DNA of 64,000 nt from Polyporus tsugae (Eukaryota > Basidiomycota > Agaricomycetes > Polyporales > Polyporaceae), in contig JAHRBS010000007.1 in NCBI GenBank assembly GCA_024305745.1, forward strand, positions 2,914,001 through 2,978,000, given 5' to 3'. Under the pieces are notes generated by a model. The model saw nothing but the letters and a program-made list of their open reading frames with translations, did no database searches and was not told the origin of the DNA. This document shows, one piece after another, positions 34,072-46,795 of the stretch. The number at the start of each line of letters is the position of its first letter. Position 1 is the stretch's first letter. A program made the translations under genes and the position numbers.

Positions 34072-35024
34072 CGGGTGACATGTCGTATTAGCTATCAGGT
34101 CACACCTCAAGGGGAGACCGGACACGTACGTATTGTGAGAGCCATCGGAAGCCCTCGCCGTAGCCCTGCCGCTGGACAACTGAGCACATGAAGATCTCAA
34201 TGGGGCGGATATCATTGAGGGGAACCTTGCCCTGTAAGCGTAGACGTGAAATGCACAGCAGGGGGACGTTGAGCGGGCGCAGGAGTCAGGAAGCAGTGAT
34301 GGAACCAGTTTAATTCGGGCTACGCACCTTGCCGGTGGTCTGGTAGAGGCCTAGCTGATGCCGGAGCTCGTCCTCGCTCACAGCGCCTGGCGCGTCAATC
34401 TTGTTGCCGAGGATAAGGAAGGGGACCTTCGAGAGCTCCTCAATCGAGAGGAGTGCGTCGAGCTCCGCCTTGGACTCGGAGAACCGCTCAAAGTCGGCGC
34501 TGTCGACCAGGAAGACGATCCCGTCGACCTCCGGGAAGTAGTCGCGCCAGAGGCGGCGAGCTGATAGTGGTGTGAATGCTCAGAGCGCAATGCCAACGAA
34601 CAGGACCGAGGACTGTACTGCGTACCCTGCTGGTGACCACCCAGGTCGTAGGTCGTGAACTTCACGTTACCAATCGCAAGCTCCTCGGATGCTGTGGAAG
34701 GCCTCAACGGATGAAAGTGGGAACACTCGTATCGACACTCACTTGGGTGGAGCGTGGGTTGAAGGGTCGCGAGACGGTCATTCTTCAACATGTGCAGGAG
34801 GGTCTGGACACAGGTGTTGTGAGTACGGGTACATATGAGAAGGATCAGTATGAGCACGGCGCACCGTCTTTCCGGCATTGTCCAGCCCAAGGAAGAGGAT
34901 TTTGGCGTTCTTGTGCAGAAGACCTACGGGACGTTCATTGAATAATGTCTTTCGGAATACAGGTTGTCGCGAACAACGCACCAAGCTGAGCGAGGACGTC
35001 CCAGAACCAGTTGATGATGAACAT
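34072..35024 (-). CDS. SAR1: SAR1 small GTPase (COPII coat assembly)
   Basis: SAR1 recruits Sec23/24 to ER exit sites in its GTP form. Six exons, about 189 aa. The amphipathic N-terminus [15 protein letters not shown] is the membrane-inserting helix, starting at ATG 35022-35024. G-motifs are P-loop GLDNAGKT, switch 2 DLGGHQ, NKID and the SAR1-specific [19 protein letters not shown]. The last coding exon is only ATC TAA (Ile-stop, stop at 34072-34074) after the tyrosine codon, which restores the canonical QYI end. It lies between GPI14 and SRP102 on one strand. Confidence 0.96.
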
Positions 35025-35849
35025 GGCGTCGTTGGGGAGGGAGGACGAGGGAGTGGAGGAGAAGGGAAGAAGGTGGCTGAAAGAGGTGAGCTTCCAGAGG
35101 CGTGTGCAGGCTGTTACAGTGACGTGGTCGTAGACGCCCGTGTCTCAATCGCGCACTCCGACGTCAAGAGCAGCGCAGAAACACATGGGACGGGATTAAT
35201 TGGTCACCTTCGTCCGCTGCTTACGCTCAGCAAACCGTACTTACTCGTATCTTGACTAGAGCAGGCTGGGCGGACAGTAGAGCATTGCATGGCGTTTGAA
35301 AATTTGACCATTTATGCATATGCATAGCTGAGCAGCAATTTACATAGGTCGCCACGTCGTCCAGCTGTTGCATCCCACTCTTCTTAATTCACTAGCTGGC
35401 ACTAACTTTTTTTACACGACGGAATGGTAGAGCAGAAATGTATTACTGTGTCTACCGAAGATGCATGTAATTTACAACTCTAGAAATACAGGGGATTCGA
35501 AGATAGGAAAAATGTGGGGAGGTTCTGACACTCACTCCACCACAGCATCGAAAGATGGGTGGGTGAGCTCTTTGTCCTCCCGACCTTTAGACTTACTCTC
35601 CGCAATACCGAATCGCCATGTCCTCTGTGTTGAGTATCGAAGGGACAGGCACTGTCTAAAAGGCTGCGTGAGGCGAACAACTCGACCCGCCCGCGGTTTT
35701 AAAGGTTTCTTGTTTGCATCTATTTGCCGCCACGGCGACGCGCACGGGCCATGCCGAGCTCGCGAAGGGTTCGGGAGCGTCAAAGGAATATGTCGGTCAA
35801 CCACAACACTGTATAAATACAACGTCGGCGGGAGAGCTGTCCGTGGAGA
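35025..35849. other. SAR1 5' flank and SRP102 3' flank
   Basis: 825 bp. The region beside SAR1 is AT-rich around 35320-35420 (gcatatgcatag, a T-run). No ORF with family resemblance, repeat or RNA gene was seen. Confidence 0.5.
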
Positions 35850-36850
35850 TCATGCCAAATCCTCCAACCACTCGCGCAAAGGCGATAACCCATCACCTTC
35901 GGCGTGCTTTTCGTTGGCAGGCAAAGGAGGTTTACCCACTGACACCGAGGTTCCAATGAACCCGACCTCGCCACCTTCCCATTCGGAAAACTTGAACTCC
36001 CCGCTCCCCGTGCACTCTAACCCGCTCATCTGCGAATCCGAGTCCTCCGCACCCAGACTCTCCACGCCGACGCCGCCCGCGTCCGATGCTCTGCGCTTCT
36101 CCAGCTCACGCTCGAGGATAGTGCGTACACGGTTGATTGCGAGCTGCTCTGCGGAGGCTGTCGCGGTGGATTTGATTAGGTCGCATTTGTGCGCGACGAG
36201 TGTAAGTGAGAGTGTCTCGCGCGAGGGGGGAAGCGATGTTAGAGCGTTAAGGATCATATGTAGGTGCCTATGCAGAGCGAAGACGTCAGCGAGGCTACGC
36301 GTGAACTGATGGGAGACGTACTCTGCTACAGCAGGCCCATTCCGGGAGATGGCACTCGCATCCACGACAAAGGCGATGGCTTTCGCGGTGGCCAGGTGCT
36401 CCTGGAATTGGTCGCGAATGCGAGGGTGCCCCGGAACGTCGATGACACGGAGGGTCTTATGGCTTGATGCAAGGGGTACGAGAGCCACATTTGTTTGCAT
36501 AGACGTATGTGTGGGCAGAGTTTGGTTGTATGCCAGCTGGGGGCCGCAATCAGAGGATGAGGGGTGCTGACAACGAGGTGCAGTACGAGAACTTACTTTG
36601 GTGAGTATCGCGGACTTTCCAGCATCGGAGCAACCTGCGAGAATCACAGCATCTCCACGCTTCGCCGACCTTGTACGTGCAAGGATTACAGAAACTAGAC
36701 GCGAGTCAACGCTTGTTCAATCCAGCAACAAGGAGAGAACGGACTGGCAACAAGGATTAGAGCGAGCAACAGTGCGGCTGCCAGTTGCAATTGAGGAGTG
36801 AAAACCGAGCCGGGAGACAGCACCTCCGGTTCAGGTTGCTTGCCATCCAT
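35850..36850 (-). CDS. SRP102: Signal recognition particle receptor beta subunit
   Basis: SR-beta is an ER membrane GTPase that anchors SR-alpha (SRP101). Three exons from ATG 36848-36850 (MDGKQPEPEVLSPG). One N-terminal membrane helix is seen (QLQLAAALLLALILVA). The GTPase domain has the P-loop LAGCSDAGKSAILTK, the switch region IDVPGHPRIRDQF, IAFVVDAS and the specificity motif VAHKCDL. The end, FIGTSVSVG...LREWLEDLA, matches the family. An insertion of about 40 Ser/Asp/Glu-rich residues (after residue 205) precedes the final helix. Start choice: this is the first ATG, directly before the anchor helix. It shares a 343-bp divergent promoter with UTP21. Confidence 0.93.
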
Positions 36851-37193
36851 CGTTCAATTAGTTGCCAGTATGCAAGACCAGATAAAGAGTAGTCAAACGG
36901 GAAAGTCCCGAGGTTGGGTTAATGGTGGTCGTTCCAAGGTCGTTCACTGAGCATACTTAAATGCATGAGCGCCCGAGTTGCTGGCCACCTGCATCTAATC
37001 TAATCTAACCGAGGACCGATCACAGGAACGAAATTTCTGCCATCCCCGACTCCCTTGCCCCGACCCGGTCACGGTTCTGTTGGGACTGCACACCGCTCGA
37101 TCCTACTGAGGCCCCAACTCCCCACTCGTATCTCTAGGTTCTACGCGCGACGTTTACCATTCACATTCTCTTCTGGATATCGGCTGAAGACCC
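36851..37193. promoter_or_regulatory. Shared head-to-head promoter, SRP102/UTP21
   Basis: 343 bp between divergent start codons. It includes a tandem atctaatctaatcta near 36993-37007 and the TTAAATGC-type AT-rich spot near 36957. Promoter function is inferred from layout. Confidence 0.45.
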
Positions 37194-40100
37194 ATGGGCG
37201 CGAACAAGGACACACACCCAACCCCCCCTCCTAGAAAACGTGCTCGGATTGAAGGAGTAGAGCCACAAAGCTCCAAACAAGAACCTCGCCTCTTCGCACC
37301 GTTCCGCGCACTCGGTCTCATAACGAACAGCGTACCGTTTGTGCTCCAGACGCGTTCTCACAAAGGCGCGACCGATGGCCCTCGAATCCATCTGCTTACT
37401 TGCTTAGGGAGGGCATGGGCGATGTGGGAAGGCGGTAAAATGGGCCTACTGTTTGTTGGTAAGTTACTACGAACCTATGCGAAACCTACAGAAGTAGACG
37501 GGAGCGTACATGGAGTATCTCATACCAAGCAATCGCACAGGTCCTGATGCGCCCCATCCCATAGCCTCTATGGCTATGGACGGGAATGCGGTCTGGGTGT
37601 CTTCTGGTCCATATGTCATAAAATATCTCCGTGGCAAGGAGGTATGTAGCCTCTATTCGTTAATGTTCTGAGTTCACTGACCCGGGTGCAGGTTGCTCGC
37701 CTAGCGAACCCGCTAGAAACCTCATTAACCCATATACTTGTTTTCGGTACTCAACTGCTCGCCCTCACTGATGACGGTAGTCGAATGTTGGTATGGGATA
37801 CGGAGAGCGAAGGTACGTCCCGTCTTTCCTCGCCCTTTTCACCCCACTATACAACTTGTGCTCCAGAGCTCCAAACAACCATCCAGTTTGAGTCCGGTTT
37901 CACGGCCATAATGATCCACCACCCCGCCACGTATCTCAACAAAGTCTTGGTTGCAAGCAGTCAAGGCAGCATGCAATTGTGGAACATCCGCACGCAGTAT
38001 GTCCACCCGCCTTTACTCTGCGCCTATAAATGCTCAGTCGCGTCCTCAGGACATTGATTTATACATTCCCTGCCGCATCCCTTCTAACGTCCCCTTCAAA
38101 CACCACTTCTACCGCAATCACAGCGCTTGCCCGCTCACCAGCCCTCGATGTCATCGGCATTGGCTTCTCGTCTGGGGAGATATCTGTGTATGATATCCGT
38201 GCGGATGAGCGGCTCATGCGGATGGCCATGCAGGATGGCGGTATCCGCGCCATGTCGTTCCGGAGCGGTGCGTGATAATACCTTAGTACACGCCGAGTAG
38301 AACGACTGACTGACGTTTTGGGTTACAGATGGTGAGCCCATCTTAGCGACGGCCTCGTCGACGGGTCATATTGCGCTTTGGGATCTCAACTCTGGCGGAC
38401 GTCTCCTGCACATCGTCCGCGGTGCACATGACGGAGCTATTACCGCGCTCGAATGGATTCCAGGTCAGCCTGTACTCGTTAGCTCTGGCGAAGACAACAG
38501 TGTCAAGGTGATGTGAAATCTCTCTTCCGCCATTTGTCACACTAATACCATATCTGAAACAGCAATGGTTGTTCGATTCGCCAACAGAGGCCCCGCGCCT
38601 CCTCAAGTTCCGGTCGGGGCATCACGCACCGCCGCATCTTATCCGGTACTATGGCGAGGATGGGAAGCAGATTCTGACGGCCTCGAGGGACCGTAGCTTG
38701 CGGTGTACGAGTGTAGTAAGGGACTCGAGGAGCTTTGAGCTCAGTCAAGGTGGGAGAGACGCAATGCTTATAGAAGCCGTAGCAGGTTTTGAAGCTCACG
38801 GGCTTTCCAACAGGATCGCTGGCGAAGAAAGCGACTAGTCTGTCGATCCCAATAACCTCGCTCAAGTTCCCTGCTGTCAATAGCATATCATACTCTACAA
38901 CTCGTGCAAAGGATTGGGATGACATTCTGACCGCCCACACCGATGAAGCCGTTGCCCGAACATGGACCATGAAAGACAAGCGCGTCGGAAAGTACGTCTT
39001 CAACGTTTCCGCTGAGAAGAAGAAAGGGGCGACCGTCGGTTCCGTCAAGGTATGCTCTCCATCTCAAACCTCGATGTTGCACAGACTCATGGGAAATCGT
39101 TCTACAGGCTGTATGCGTAACAGCATGTGGCAACTTTGGCATCACCGCGTCGTCAACTGGCACGATCAACATGCATAACATGCAATCTGGGATCTTGCGA
39201 CGGACATTCGATATCGGATGTTGTCCTGCAAACGTGCACAGTCGGTTCCGCCCACCAGCGGGCAAGAAGAGAGAAGAACGGAATGTTACTGGGCTTGCAA
39301 GCGACGCTCTGGACAGGACGATCGTCGCGAGCACGCTCGACGGCACCATCAATGTAAGTTGTCTTCATACACCCACGGTGTGCGCTCTAACTGGATTGGT
39401 TTTGACAGTTCTTCGACTTCCATACGGCAGCCCTGGAGCATACGCTTGTCCTTCCATCCGCCGCCGTATCAATTACACTGCACCGCGACAGCGGTTTGCT
39501 TGCAGTCATCTGCGACGATCTTGTCGTACGCTTGGTCGACATCGAGACCCGACGCATTGTCCGAGAGCTTGGAGGCTTCCGTGGTCGCATCCTGGATGTA
39601 ACATTTTCGCCGGACTCAAGATGGCTCGTGGCAACCTCGTTGGATTCGATCATCCGCACATTCGATGTGCCTACTGGTCGTCTCATTGACGCCTTCCGCA
39701 CATCGAGCGTTGCTACGAGCCTCTCGTTCTCACCGACGAACGACTTCCTAGCGACGTCCCATGTGGACAGCGTCGGTGTTCACCTATGGTAAGTGGACAG
39801 GATGCCTGGAGTTGCGCATACATCCCCACTAACTCTTCCGATCAGGGCGAATCGCGCACAATACTCCGAGATCTCCTTCCAGAGCATCGTCGAAGACGAC
39901 GTCACAGACGTCTCCCTACCATCCATGCAAGGCCTGGCAGAAGACGAAGGTCCGTCATCTATCCTCTTCCCCTTTACGTGTTCCCACCCACAACTGACCC
40001 CTCTTCCTCTTCCGCAGTCCTAGACTCCCTCTCCGCGCTCACGGTGCAAGACAAGCCCGTCGACGTCTTCACCACCCCGCCCCAGCTGGACGGCGAGCTC

Positions 40101-40761
40101 GTCACATTCACGCTCCTCCCGCGCTCCCGCTGGCAGACGCTCCTCAACCTCGAGGTCATCCAGCAACGCAACAAACCCAAGGAGCCCCCAAAGCAGCCGG
40201 AGAAGGCGCCCTTCTTCCTCCCGACCTTGCCCGGAGTCGACCACCGGTTCGCGGTCGACCAGCAGCAGAAGGGTCAGGAGGAAGCGAAGAAGTCGACGAA
40301 GCGGCTGCAGCGGGCAGCGGGCGAGACTGAGAGCGTGTTCTACAAGAAGCTCGTGGAGTCGAGCGAGAGTCCGGCTTCTGACTGTACGTCCAGCTGCGTC
40401 GTGGGCGAGATCGAAAGAAGGTGGTTAATCTGTCTTTGCAGATGAGGACTTCTTCAACTACGCGAAGACGCTTTCTCCAGCGGCCATGGACGTCGAGCTG
40501 CGCTCGCTCGTCTCGCTGGACTCGATGCGGCTGTTTATCGGCGCGCTCACCGGCCGGCTGCGTTCACATCGCGACTTCGAGGCGGTGCAGACGTTTATGA
40601 ACGTGTTCCTTTGCATGCACGGGGACGTGCTTGCATCGAACCAGGAGCTGCGGGGCGAGCTCGAGACGCTCTCGGAGGCGCAGGGCAAAGAGAGCGAGAA
40701 GTTGCTGGAGCTGCTGGCGTCGTCATTGGGCACACTGGGTTTCGTACGGGACACGATGTGA
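37194..40761 (+). CDS. UTP21: U3 snoRNP protein UTP21 (WDR36)
   Basis: A subunit of the UTP-B module of the small-subunit processome, needed for 18S rRNA maturation in the nucleolus. About 14 exons encode roughly 880 aa. The N-terminus has a basic PPPRKRARIEG NLS. Two WD40 propellers follow (for example LLALTDDGSRMLVWDTESE, ILATASSTGHIALWDLNSGG, PVLVSSGEDNSVKQWLFD, TFSPDSRWLVATSLDSIIRT). UTP21-specific strings are RSGHHAPPHLIRYYG and LTASRDRSLR. The C-terminal Utp21 domain has LLPRSRWQTLLNLEVI, KAPFFLPTLPG and ELRSLVSLDSMRLFIGALTG. The stop is at 40759-40761. Its divergent partner is SRP102. Confidence 0.95.
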
Positions 40762-40990
40762 TTGTGTATCTTCGTAAAAATATATTCATGCGGCGCTCGT
40801 GGTTTATGGATACATTCTAAAGGGCCCAAAACACTATCAGAGTGGTTGTGGCGCGACAAGAAATATGGAGGGGGAGAGAAGCGATTCAAGTCCATGTTGT
40901 GAGCCCAAGTTCCGGATGTCGCTCAAGTTCGCCAAGCCTGTAAATCGACCTAGCGACAATTCACAGACAGACATTCGATTGGCATACAAT

Positions 40991-42248
40991 CTAGTGGCCG
41001 ACGACAGCAGCAGCTAACAGCTCGACGGTGGCCGGGACATACGAACGTGATATGTGCTGGTCAACTCCTGTTGAAAGCTCTACATGGATGCCGCAGTTGA
41101 TACAAGCCCGATGGACGAACTCAACGAACCAAAGGACATCTTGAGTTATCTCTCCGAAGCGTCGTCCGATGGGGAGGAGGAGGCGGATGGTCGTAAGTGC
41201 TGGCGGGCGCGGGCTTGTGATCCAGAGCGCGAGTGTACCGAGATTGACGATGTGGAGTGTAGATGGGAAGTTTGCGAGATCGTCCAAGACAAAAAGAGCA
41301 CCAGGAATCGTCCATTCCGTGAGACTGTTGCAGAGCTGGAGAGTGGATGACGCGTTCTCCCGTGCCGAGAGATATTCCAGTTGGCCAGCGACGGTCCGAA
41401 AGAAGTCCGAGTCGGTGGAAGAATTGAGAGATAGATGGAGTGCCCGCAAAACAGGCATCCGGAAAGGCGGACTAGGAATCGTTGATGGGTCGTTGTCGAG
41501 CGGGATAGCCCAGCGGTCTTGAAGGACGAAAACTCGGAGTTTCGGAAACGTCAACGCTGACTTGCATCCCCTGGCGTTAAGAGGGATGAGGACAAGGCTT
41601 TCCAGATGAGGAGCCAGAGCAGGCAAGACCGCCTCGAAAAGTGCGTCGTGGCCTTTTGAGTTCGAGTCGCCGGATGTTAGATCGCAAGCCCACGACCTGC
41701 ATTGCATTCATGAACTGACGGGAGCTGTATGGAGCGTCCACTGACATAAATGCAGTAGAAAACACGCGGACATTGGGGCAGACCGAGAGGATATAGGTAA
41801 GAGCGAAGGTGTGTGACATGTCCCAGCGATGAACGCCTTCCAGGAAAATTTCCAACCGGAGGGTGAATCGACCAGGGAGGGATGAGCGAAGAGGGTGAAT
41901 CGCAAAATTGTCTAGTGTTTTTGCGATCTTGACAGCATGTTTTCCGCTCTTGACGAGGAGATAGCGAAAGAGGAACTCCGCCGCCACGGGAGTCCATGCC
42001 TTGCAAACGAGACTGGCGGAAAGCATGGTGTTCGTGGCTTCGCGGTGTCTGCTATGAAGAGCGATTCCATGTTGATCGGCTGCGTACGCAAGGAGAGCTG
42101 GACCATCGTCGCAAGTATAAGCACCGGGGATATGTGTTGCGTAGTCGAAGACCTTGAGCCAGATTTCTGGGGGAAGTTTCGGTTCAGGCTGGGCCTGGAC
42201 ATCAGCGGCCAGGCTGTGGAAACCAAGAAACCGACGTAGGACATTCAT
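40991..42248 (-). CDS. F-box/leucine-rich-repeat-like protein
   Basis: Starts at ATG 42246-42248 (MNVLRRFLGFHSLAADVQ). An F-box-like segment, PKLPPEIWLKVFDYATHIP...SLVCKAWTPVAAEFLFRYLL, is followed by LRR-type repeats (LPALAPHLESLVLIPLN, FRMPVLRALHLSLN). Such proteins are substrate adaptors of SCF ubiquitin ligases and are greatly expanded in agaricomycetes. The two halves lie in different frames. I join them with a 67-nt phase-1 intron (donor GTCAGT, a CTAAC site, acceptor ending aaaag, about 41656-41722). The alternative is one extra A in the run at 41654-41657, which would read NIRRLELKGHDALFEAV continuously and mean a frameshift. The substrate is unknown. Confidence 0.72.
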
Positions 42249-42484
42249 GGCTAGTGACTTCTTCAGCGCATAGCCCTAGGAGCAGAGTCGTAGTTTCAGA
42301 GCGAGAGATGTCTGTGAGCCCGGGGATGGTGGTGGAGGGGAAGAGAGTGGCGGGAGCCGCCCACGTTGCAAGCCGCGATGACCTCACGCGTGTTTCGTGC
42401 AGCGTTCACACTTCACACCGAACCACCACACCCGGGCATGGACCCTGCAACGCCGGTGAACGTCGCGAAAGGCGCATTTCTAAC

Positions 42485-43298
42485 ATGCGAGTTCGTTCTC
42501 CGAGTTCTGACAGCCACCACACCAACATTGACCATCATATTCGCCAAACAGCGATTGCTGCCGGAACGTTCACTGCAGGCCATGCGCTCTACCGGGGGTC
42601 CCGTCACCCAACACCCCTTGCCTTGTCTGCGGCCGTGAATGGAGGAATAGCCGGCACGGTGTTCTTCGGTGCGTGACCCGGCCTTCCTTTCGCGAGTTTG
42701 AGTTGACACCCTGTCCAGGCATCCGTGAAGTTGTCGCTCGTCCCCTGCTTTGGCATTCCGGATATTTTACCCATCCCACACCAAGTACATCCTCTCAACC
42801 CTCATGGTCGCATATACGCATGCACGACGTGTCTGAGACCGCTGTCAGCGGTGCTCTCACCGGAGGGATTATCAATGCCTGGCGACGTACGTGCCACATT
42901 CGTGCGACCCTCCATCCTGTTGCCTGACTCCCTACGTGCGTTCAGATGGTGCTGCTGGGATATGGGCTGGTGCACGCACAGCGGGTATCATTTGCACTGT
43001 CCTCCAGTTTGGCTTCAACGAGCTGACCGTCATGAGAATCAAATATGTCTCTCGCAAAATCCGTGAGTCCCAGCCACGACCCGAGATTGCTCCTCCGCCC
43101 TCGGACGGGCCAGAAGAACCACGGACCTCCATCGTTGACCATCTCATGGCCGTCATTGGGTTCGTGAAGCTTACCGACGAGGAGTACCTCAAGGTATTGA
43201 AGAAGCAACGGGCTGAAGCCCTGGAACGAATAGCCGTGCTCGAGCACGAACGGAGAGAAAGGGATCAGGCGCATATTGACGCGAAAGAGGCGACCTAG
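42485..43298 (+). CDS. Tim17/22/23-like small membrane protein
   Basis: Three exons of about 235 aa. Gly/Ala-rich helices with small-residue spacing are typical of the Tim17 fold: RQTAIAAGTFTAGHALYRG, LALSAAVNGGIAGTVFFGI, ETAVSGALTGGIINAWRR and GAAGIWAGARTAGIICTVLQ. A conserved RIKYVSRKI follows, then a soluble tail (VDHLMAVIGFVKLTDEEYLK) ending in a coiled coil (KKQRAEALERIAVLEHERRE). This suggests an inner mitochondrial membrane protein of unknown role. Start: ATG 42485 (MRVRSPSSDS) is the first in frame. An ATG at 42438 (MDPATPVNV) is in another frame and could not be spliced in. It is divergent from the F-box gene. Confidence 0.62.
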
Positions 43299-43386
43299 GC
43301 ATTCGCTTCTTAGTTCATTCATACACGAGCGCATAGACCGCGACTTGCATATCATACCTGTCTACATAATCTAGTCATGCACCTCT

Positions 43387-46300
43387 CTACACTGAAGTAA
43401 AGGAAGGCAGGTTTTTGGATTCGACCCACAAACCGCCACACACGCATCTCAACTGCCATGACTTCTCCCACGTCTGCCACCGACCGAGTGCGCTCTCCAT
43501 GCCCACCTTCCTCTCTGCAGGCACATCCGATCTCCCACCGCATCGCACGCACACGCTAGCCTGCCGGTTAACGTTGCGCGCGAGCGCACCCTTCTTGACT
43601 ACATCCGTGTTCTTGTCCTTTTGCGAGCCTGCTTGTGTACCTACTGAGGGCTCCGACAACGCCAGGCGCGCGACGCCGTCGGAAAGCTCGGTGGGCTTGA
43701 CGAACAGCCGCGCGCGGTCGATTGCTTTCGAGCGCAGAACCTTGTCCACCGCCTTGCGGATCTGGGGCTTGAGCACGGGGACTGGGCAGCAAGACGCGAG
43801 ACTCCGTCGGAGGTCCTGACCTGTAGTTTGTGGTCAAAAGGGGAGCAGGTCGTTTGAGGGGAAGCACCTCACCATCCAAACCCTTGGTCTCTTGCACTAT
43901 TTCCGCGAAGAGGGCTCCTACATGCTGAAGGTCGATGCCGATTCCTTCCGTGATATCGAGGAGGACATCCTTCGCGATGTGGGATTCCTCCCCCTTCGCG
44001 GGAAGCTTGCATACGTGGTCGTGGAAACGCTTGACGTGCTCCACGGAGGTCTTGAGCCGAGTCAGCGCATACGGGTGTACGAGGTGCAAGAATATCGGAC
44101 TCTCCAGAGATTTACCTAAAGCAAGAGCTCAGATCCAGAGACATTCAGGAGATGATCGAACGGCATACTAGCGGACGAAGCCAATCCCGGTGTAGACGGG
44201 ACAGGTTCAGGCCGCTCTCCGACGAAGATACACTCCTTGAAGAGCTTCTCGACAAATTCAATGACCCAGCCTGTCATACCTAGAAGCTGCCAGACAGCAT
44301 CTACAGATCATGGTTGATGGTTAGAGCTCCCTGAACGAGAGGGGAGTGGAGAGCAAAGAGGACAGACCTAGGTCATACGCATCTCCCTCTCGACAAGTGT
44401 CGAATGCGTTACAACACGCAGACAAAGAAGCGATCTCATGTGCTGTTTGTCGACGCGCTGCACACAGCTCTTGCTCGGGACCCCTGTCTAAGCGTTGTGT
44501 CCGAGCACTGGTAGTTCGACGTGAGTTGAGAACACGAGCCAAAGATATCAGGTAGAACATACCCGTAGACCTCCGCGGCAACTCCTAGAAGTTCAGCGGT
44601 CCACATTTCCTTGAGACCATTTGAATCCGACTCCATGGTTGTAAATGCCTGGTACAGCGTGTTAACGGCGGCTTCGGTGGATATCGGAGGCATTGCGAGG
44701 GCATGGATGACGTCTGAAGGAGATGAGCGTGCGCGGATGGCTGCGACTAGGTGTCTCGAGAGATCTCCTTGTAGACTTCCGGTGAACATTGAAGCGGTGC
44801 CACCAGATACACGGCGGGGCAGCGCCTGAATGGAGAAGTGCGAGCCAAGGAGCGGCGAGGAGATGCAGCAAACCAGAGTTTCGTTCGGCGAGAGGGCAAC
44901 ACTGACGGGCACTGTGTAAGATGTATGCATCACATTCATAGTGACTAGAAGTGCTGCCAATGGAAACATACCATCAATGGAACCGGCTTGTGCATGTGAA
45001 ACAATGGGAACGTTTTCCCAATCTTCGTGGGTCGTCAAATTTGCCCTATAAATCATTACGTTAGACAAGAACGAGCATGTCAGATAACCCACACTAACGG
45101 TTTGAGCATTTCGACCGAACCGATGATTGTTTCCTTGGATTTGGATTTGCGGCGTGGAAGTAAACCGCCGGCGTCCAGGAAACCTGCGACGAACCCGCCT
45201 CGTGTGTTTGATGGGAGCAGGAAACAAGGCACCTTCGTCTGGCTAGGACGTCTTGCCTCAGATTTCACTCCCTGGAAAAACAAAGTCAGGTCGAATGGAG
45301 CCGTTTGAAGCGAACCGAACGCACCCAATAGTTGGCTGGCAGACCATTCACGAATGTGTAGGAGACTATCTCGGACTTCGGGATAGTTGTGTCTGAAGCA
45401 CGTCATCGTCAGGACATGAACTCGATATCAACAGCTGCGACCTACAATCGTCGAAATCTAGGAATGTCGCTGCCAGGTATAGGGGATACATTGGGCCCTT
45501 CGGGTCAGCTTTGGGAGCCACTGACATCGGCGGGCTGGGGGCATGCGATGGTGGAGGACAGTAGAAGACCAAGTTCACCAAACGCGAACTCGGGTGATGT
45601 ATTGGAGGTAATGGGCGAGTGAAAACCGCTGCGCATGCTCGGAGCTCAGTGCAAAGATACACCACTACTTGTTTGAGACATGTACACTTACGAGGTACAT
45701 GGGCCCGATACTCGATGCGTACTTCACACAGAGAGATGGTCGGCTCCTCACCCCACAATTCCCATTCGGACACGAAAGGTAGTTCTGGGGGTTGTGGCTG
45801 AACCAGCTCCAGTGCGAGGTCCATTGACCGTTGTTGGAGCGTTTGTGTGGAATTCTGGGAAGGTAACAGTGCCGAGCGCATTGCAACAAGGATCGCGGGA
45901 TCTGCGTTGGTCAGCTTACGCCAGTGCGTGGCAAATAGAAGAATTACATTGGTAACAGAGGCCAATAGCAGCCTTCACACACACCCTATCCCCTCCGATC
46001 TTACCAGTGGACTCGGGGTCGGTCGGCGGGTTCAAGGGATCGTTGGGCTGAAGGAGCGTGGCACGAGTGGGAGCACCGGTCCTTCCTAGCGACGAGATAT
46101 TGTAGACATGGAGAAGGTGTGCCTCCGTGACCAAGATCAGAGTAGGACCCGGGAGAGGTATGAGTGGTCCAACTGGCGGCAGGCGACTGGAAGTGCCAGC
46201 ATCCGACACGGCCCACTACCACTAGTGTAAGTAGTACCCTAGCGTTTTCGGATTCATCCACTCACCTCTCGATGGTGGCACGACCATGCCGCAGTGACGA

Positions 46301-46795
46301 CGCCGCCTCCGATAGGATATGACCAACATTCCCTCTGAGACCACCTATCCAATTGAGCTTCCCTGTGCCAGACACATCCTATACCCGGACGGTTTATTCC
46401 AGGGAAGTATGCAAAAAGCCAATCGTCGGTTGGGCAGAGGGAGATGACGGTTGCTCGCTCGTAGTGAATCATAGAGTCGAGAATTGGCGGTATTAGGTCG
46501 AATTGACGTGAAGTGGGGAAATGACGACCCGTAATCATCGGGCTTGATTCATGAGCGGTGAATATCACAGAGGACTTGCTCCATTGCACCGGCCTGAACG
46601 CAGCCAAACAGGTAGGAACGTAAAAAGCATGAGCGTGAGTGATATGGCGGACGACATGCTGCATCAGACATCTCACCTTCCCGTTCCCTCTAGTGAATGG
46701 CAAAGGTCCCACCACCCGAGATGCCAATGTACGCTTTCTTTCGCCTTCCCCTTAGCGGCCAAACTCGACAGGTTGCGTTCGTGGAGGGGAGGCAT
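43387..46795 (-). CDS. MED16: Mediator complex tail subunit 16
   Basis: MED16 (yeast Sin4) belongs to the Mediator tail that links activators to RNA polymerase II. Multiple exons start at ATG 46793-46795 (MPPLHERNLSSLAAKGKAKE). N-terminal WD40-like strings include VHWHLGWWDL, RPVQWSKSSVIFTAHES, SLCPTDDWLFAYFPG and GGGVVTAAWSCHHRE. The middle is helical (ERSMDLALELVQPQPP, FALTYI-type helices). The C-terminus has the MED16 cysteine cluster CVRCGGRSDV...W..WEKSW..RCVCGGLWV, which is the clearest family mark, ending at 43387. Intron positions inside 44100-46200 were not all fixed. It is divergent from PSMG3, 304 bp apart. Confidence 0.85.
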
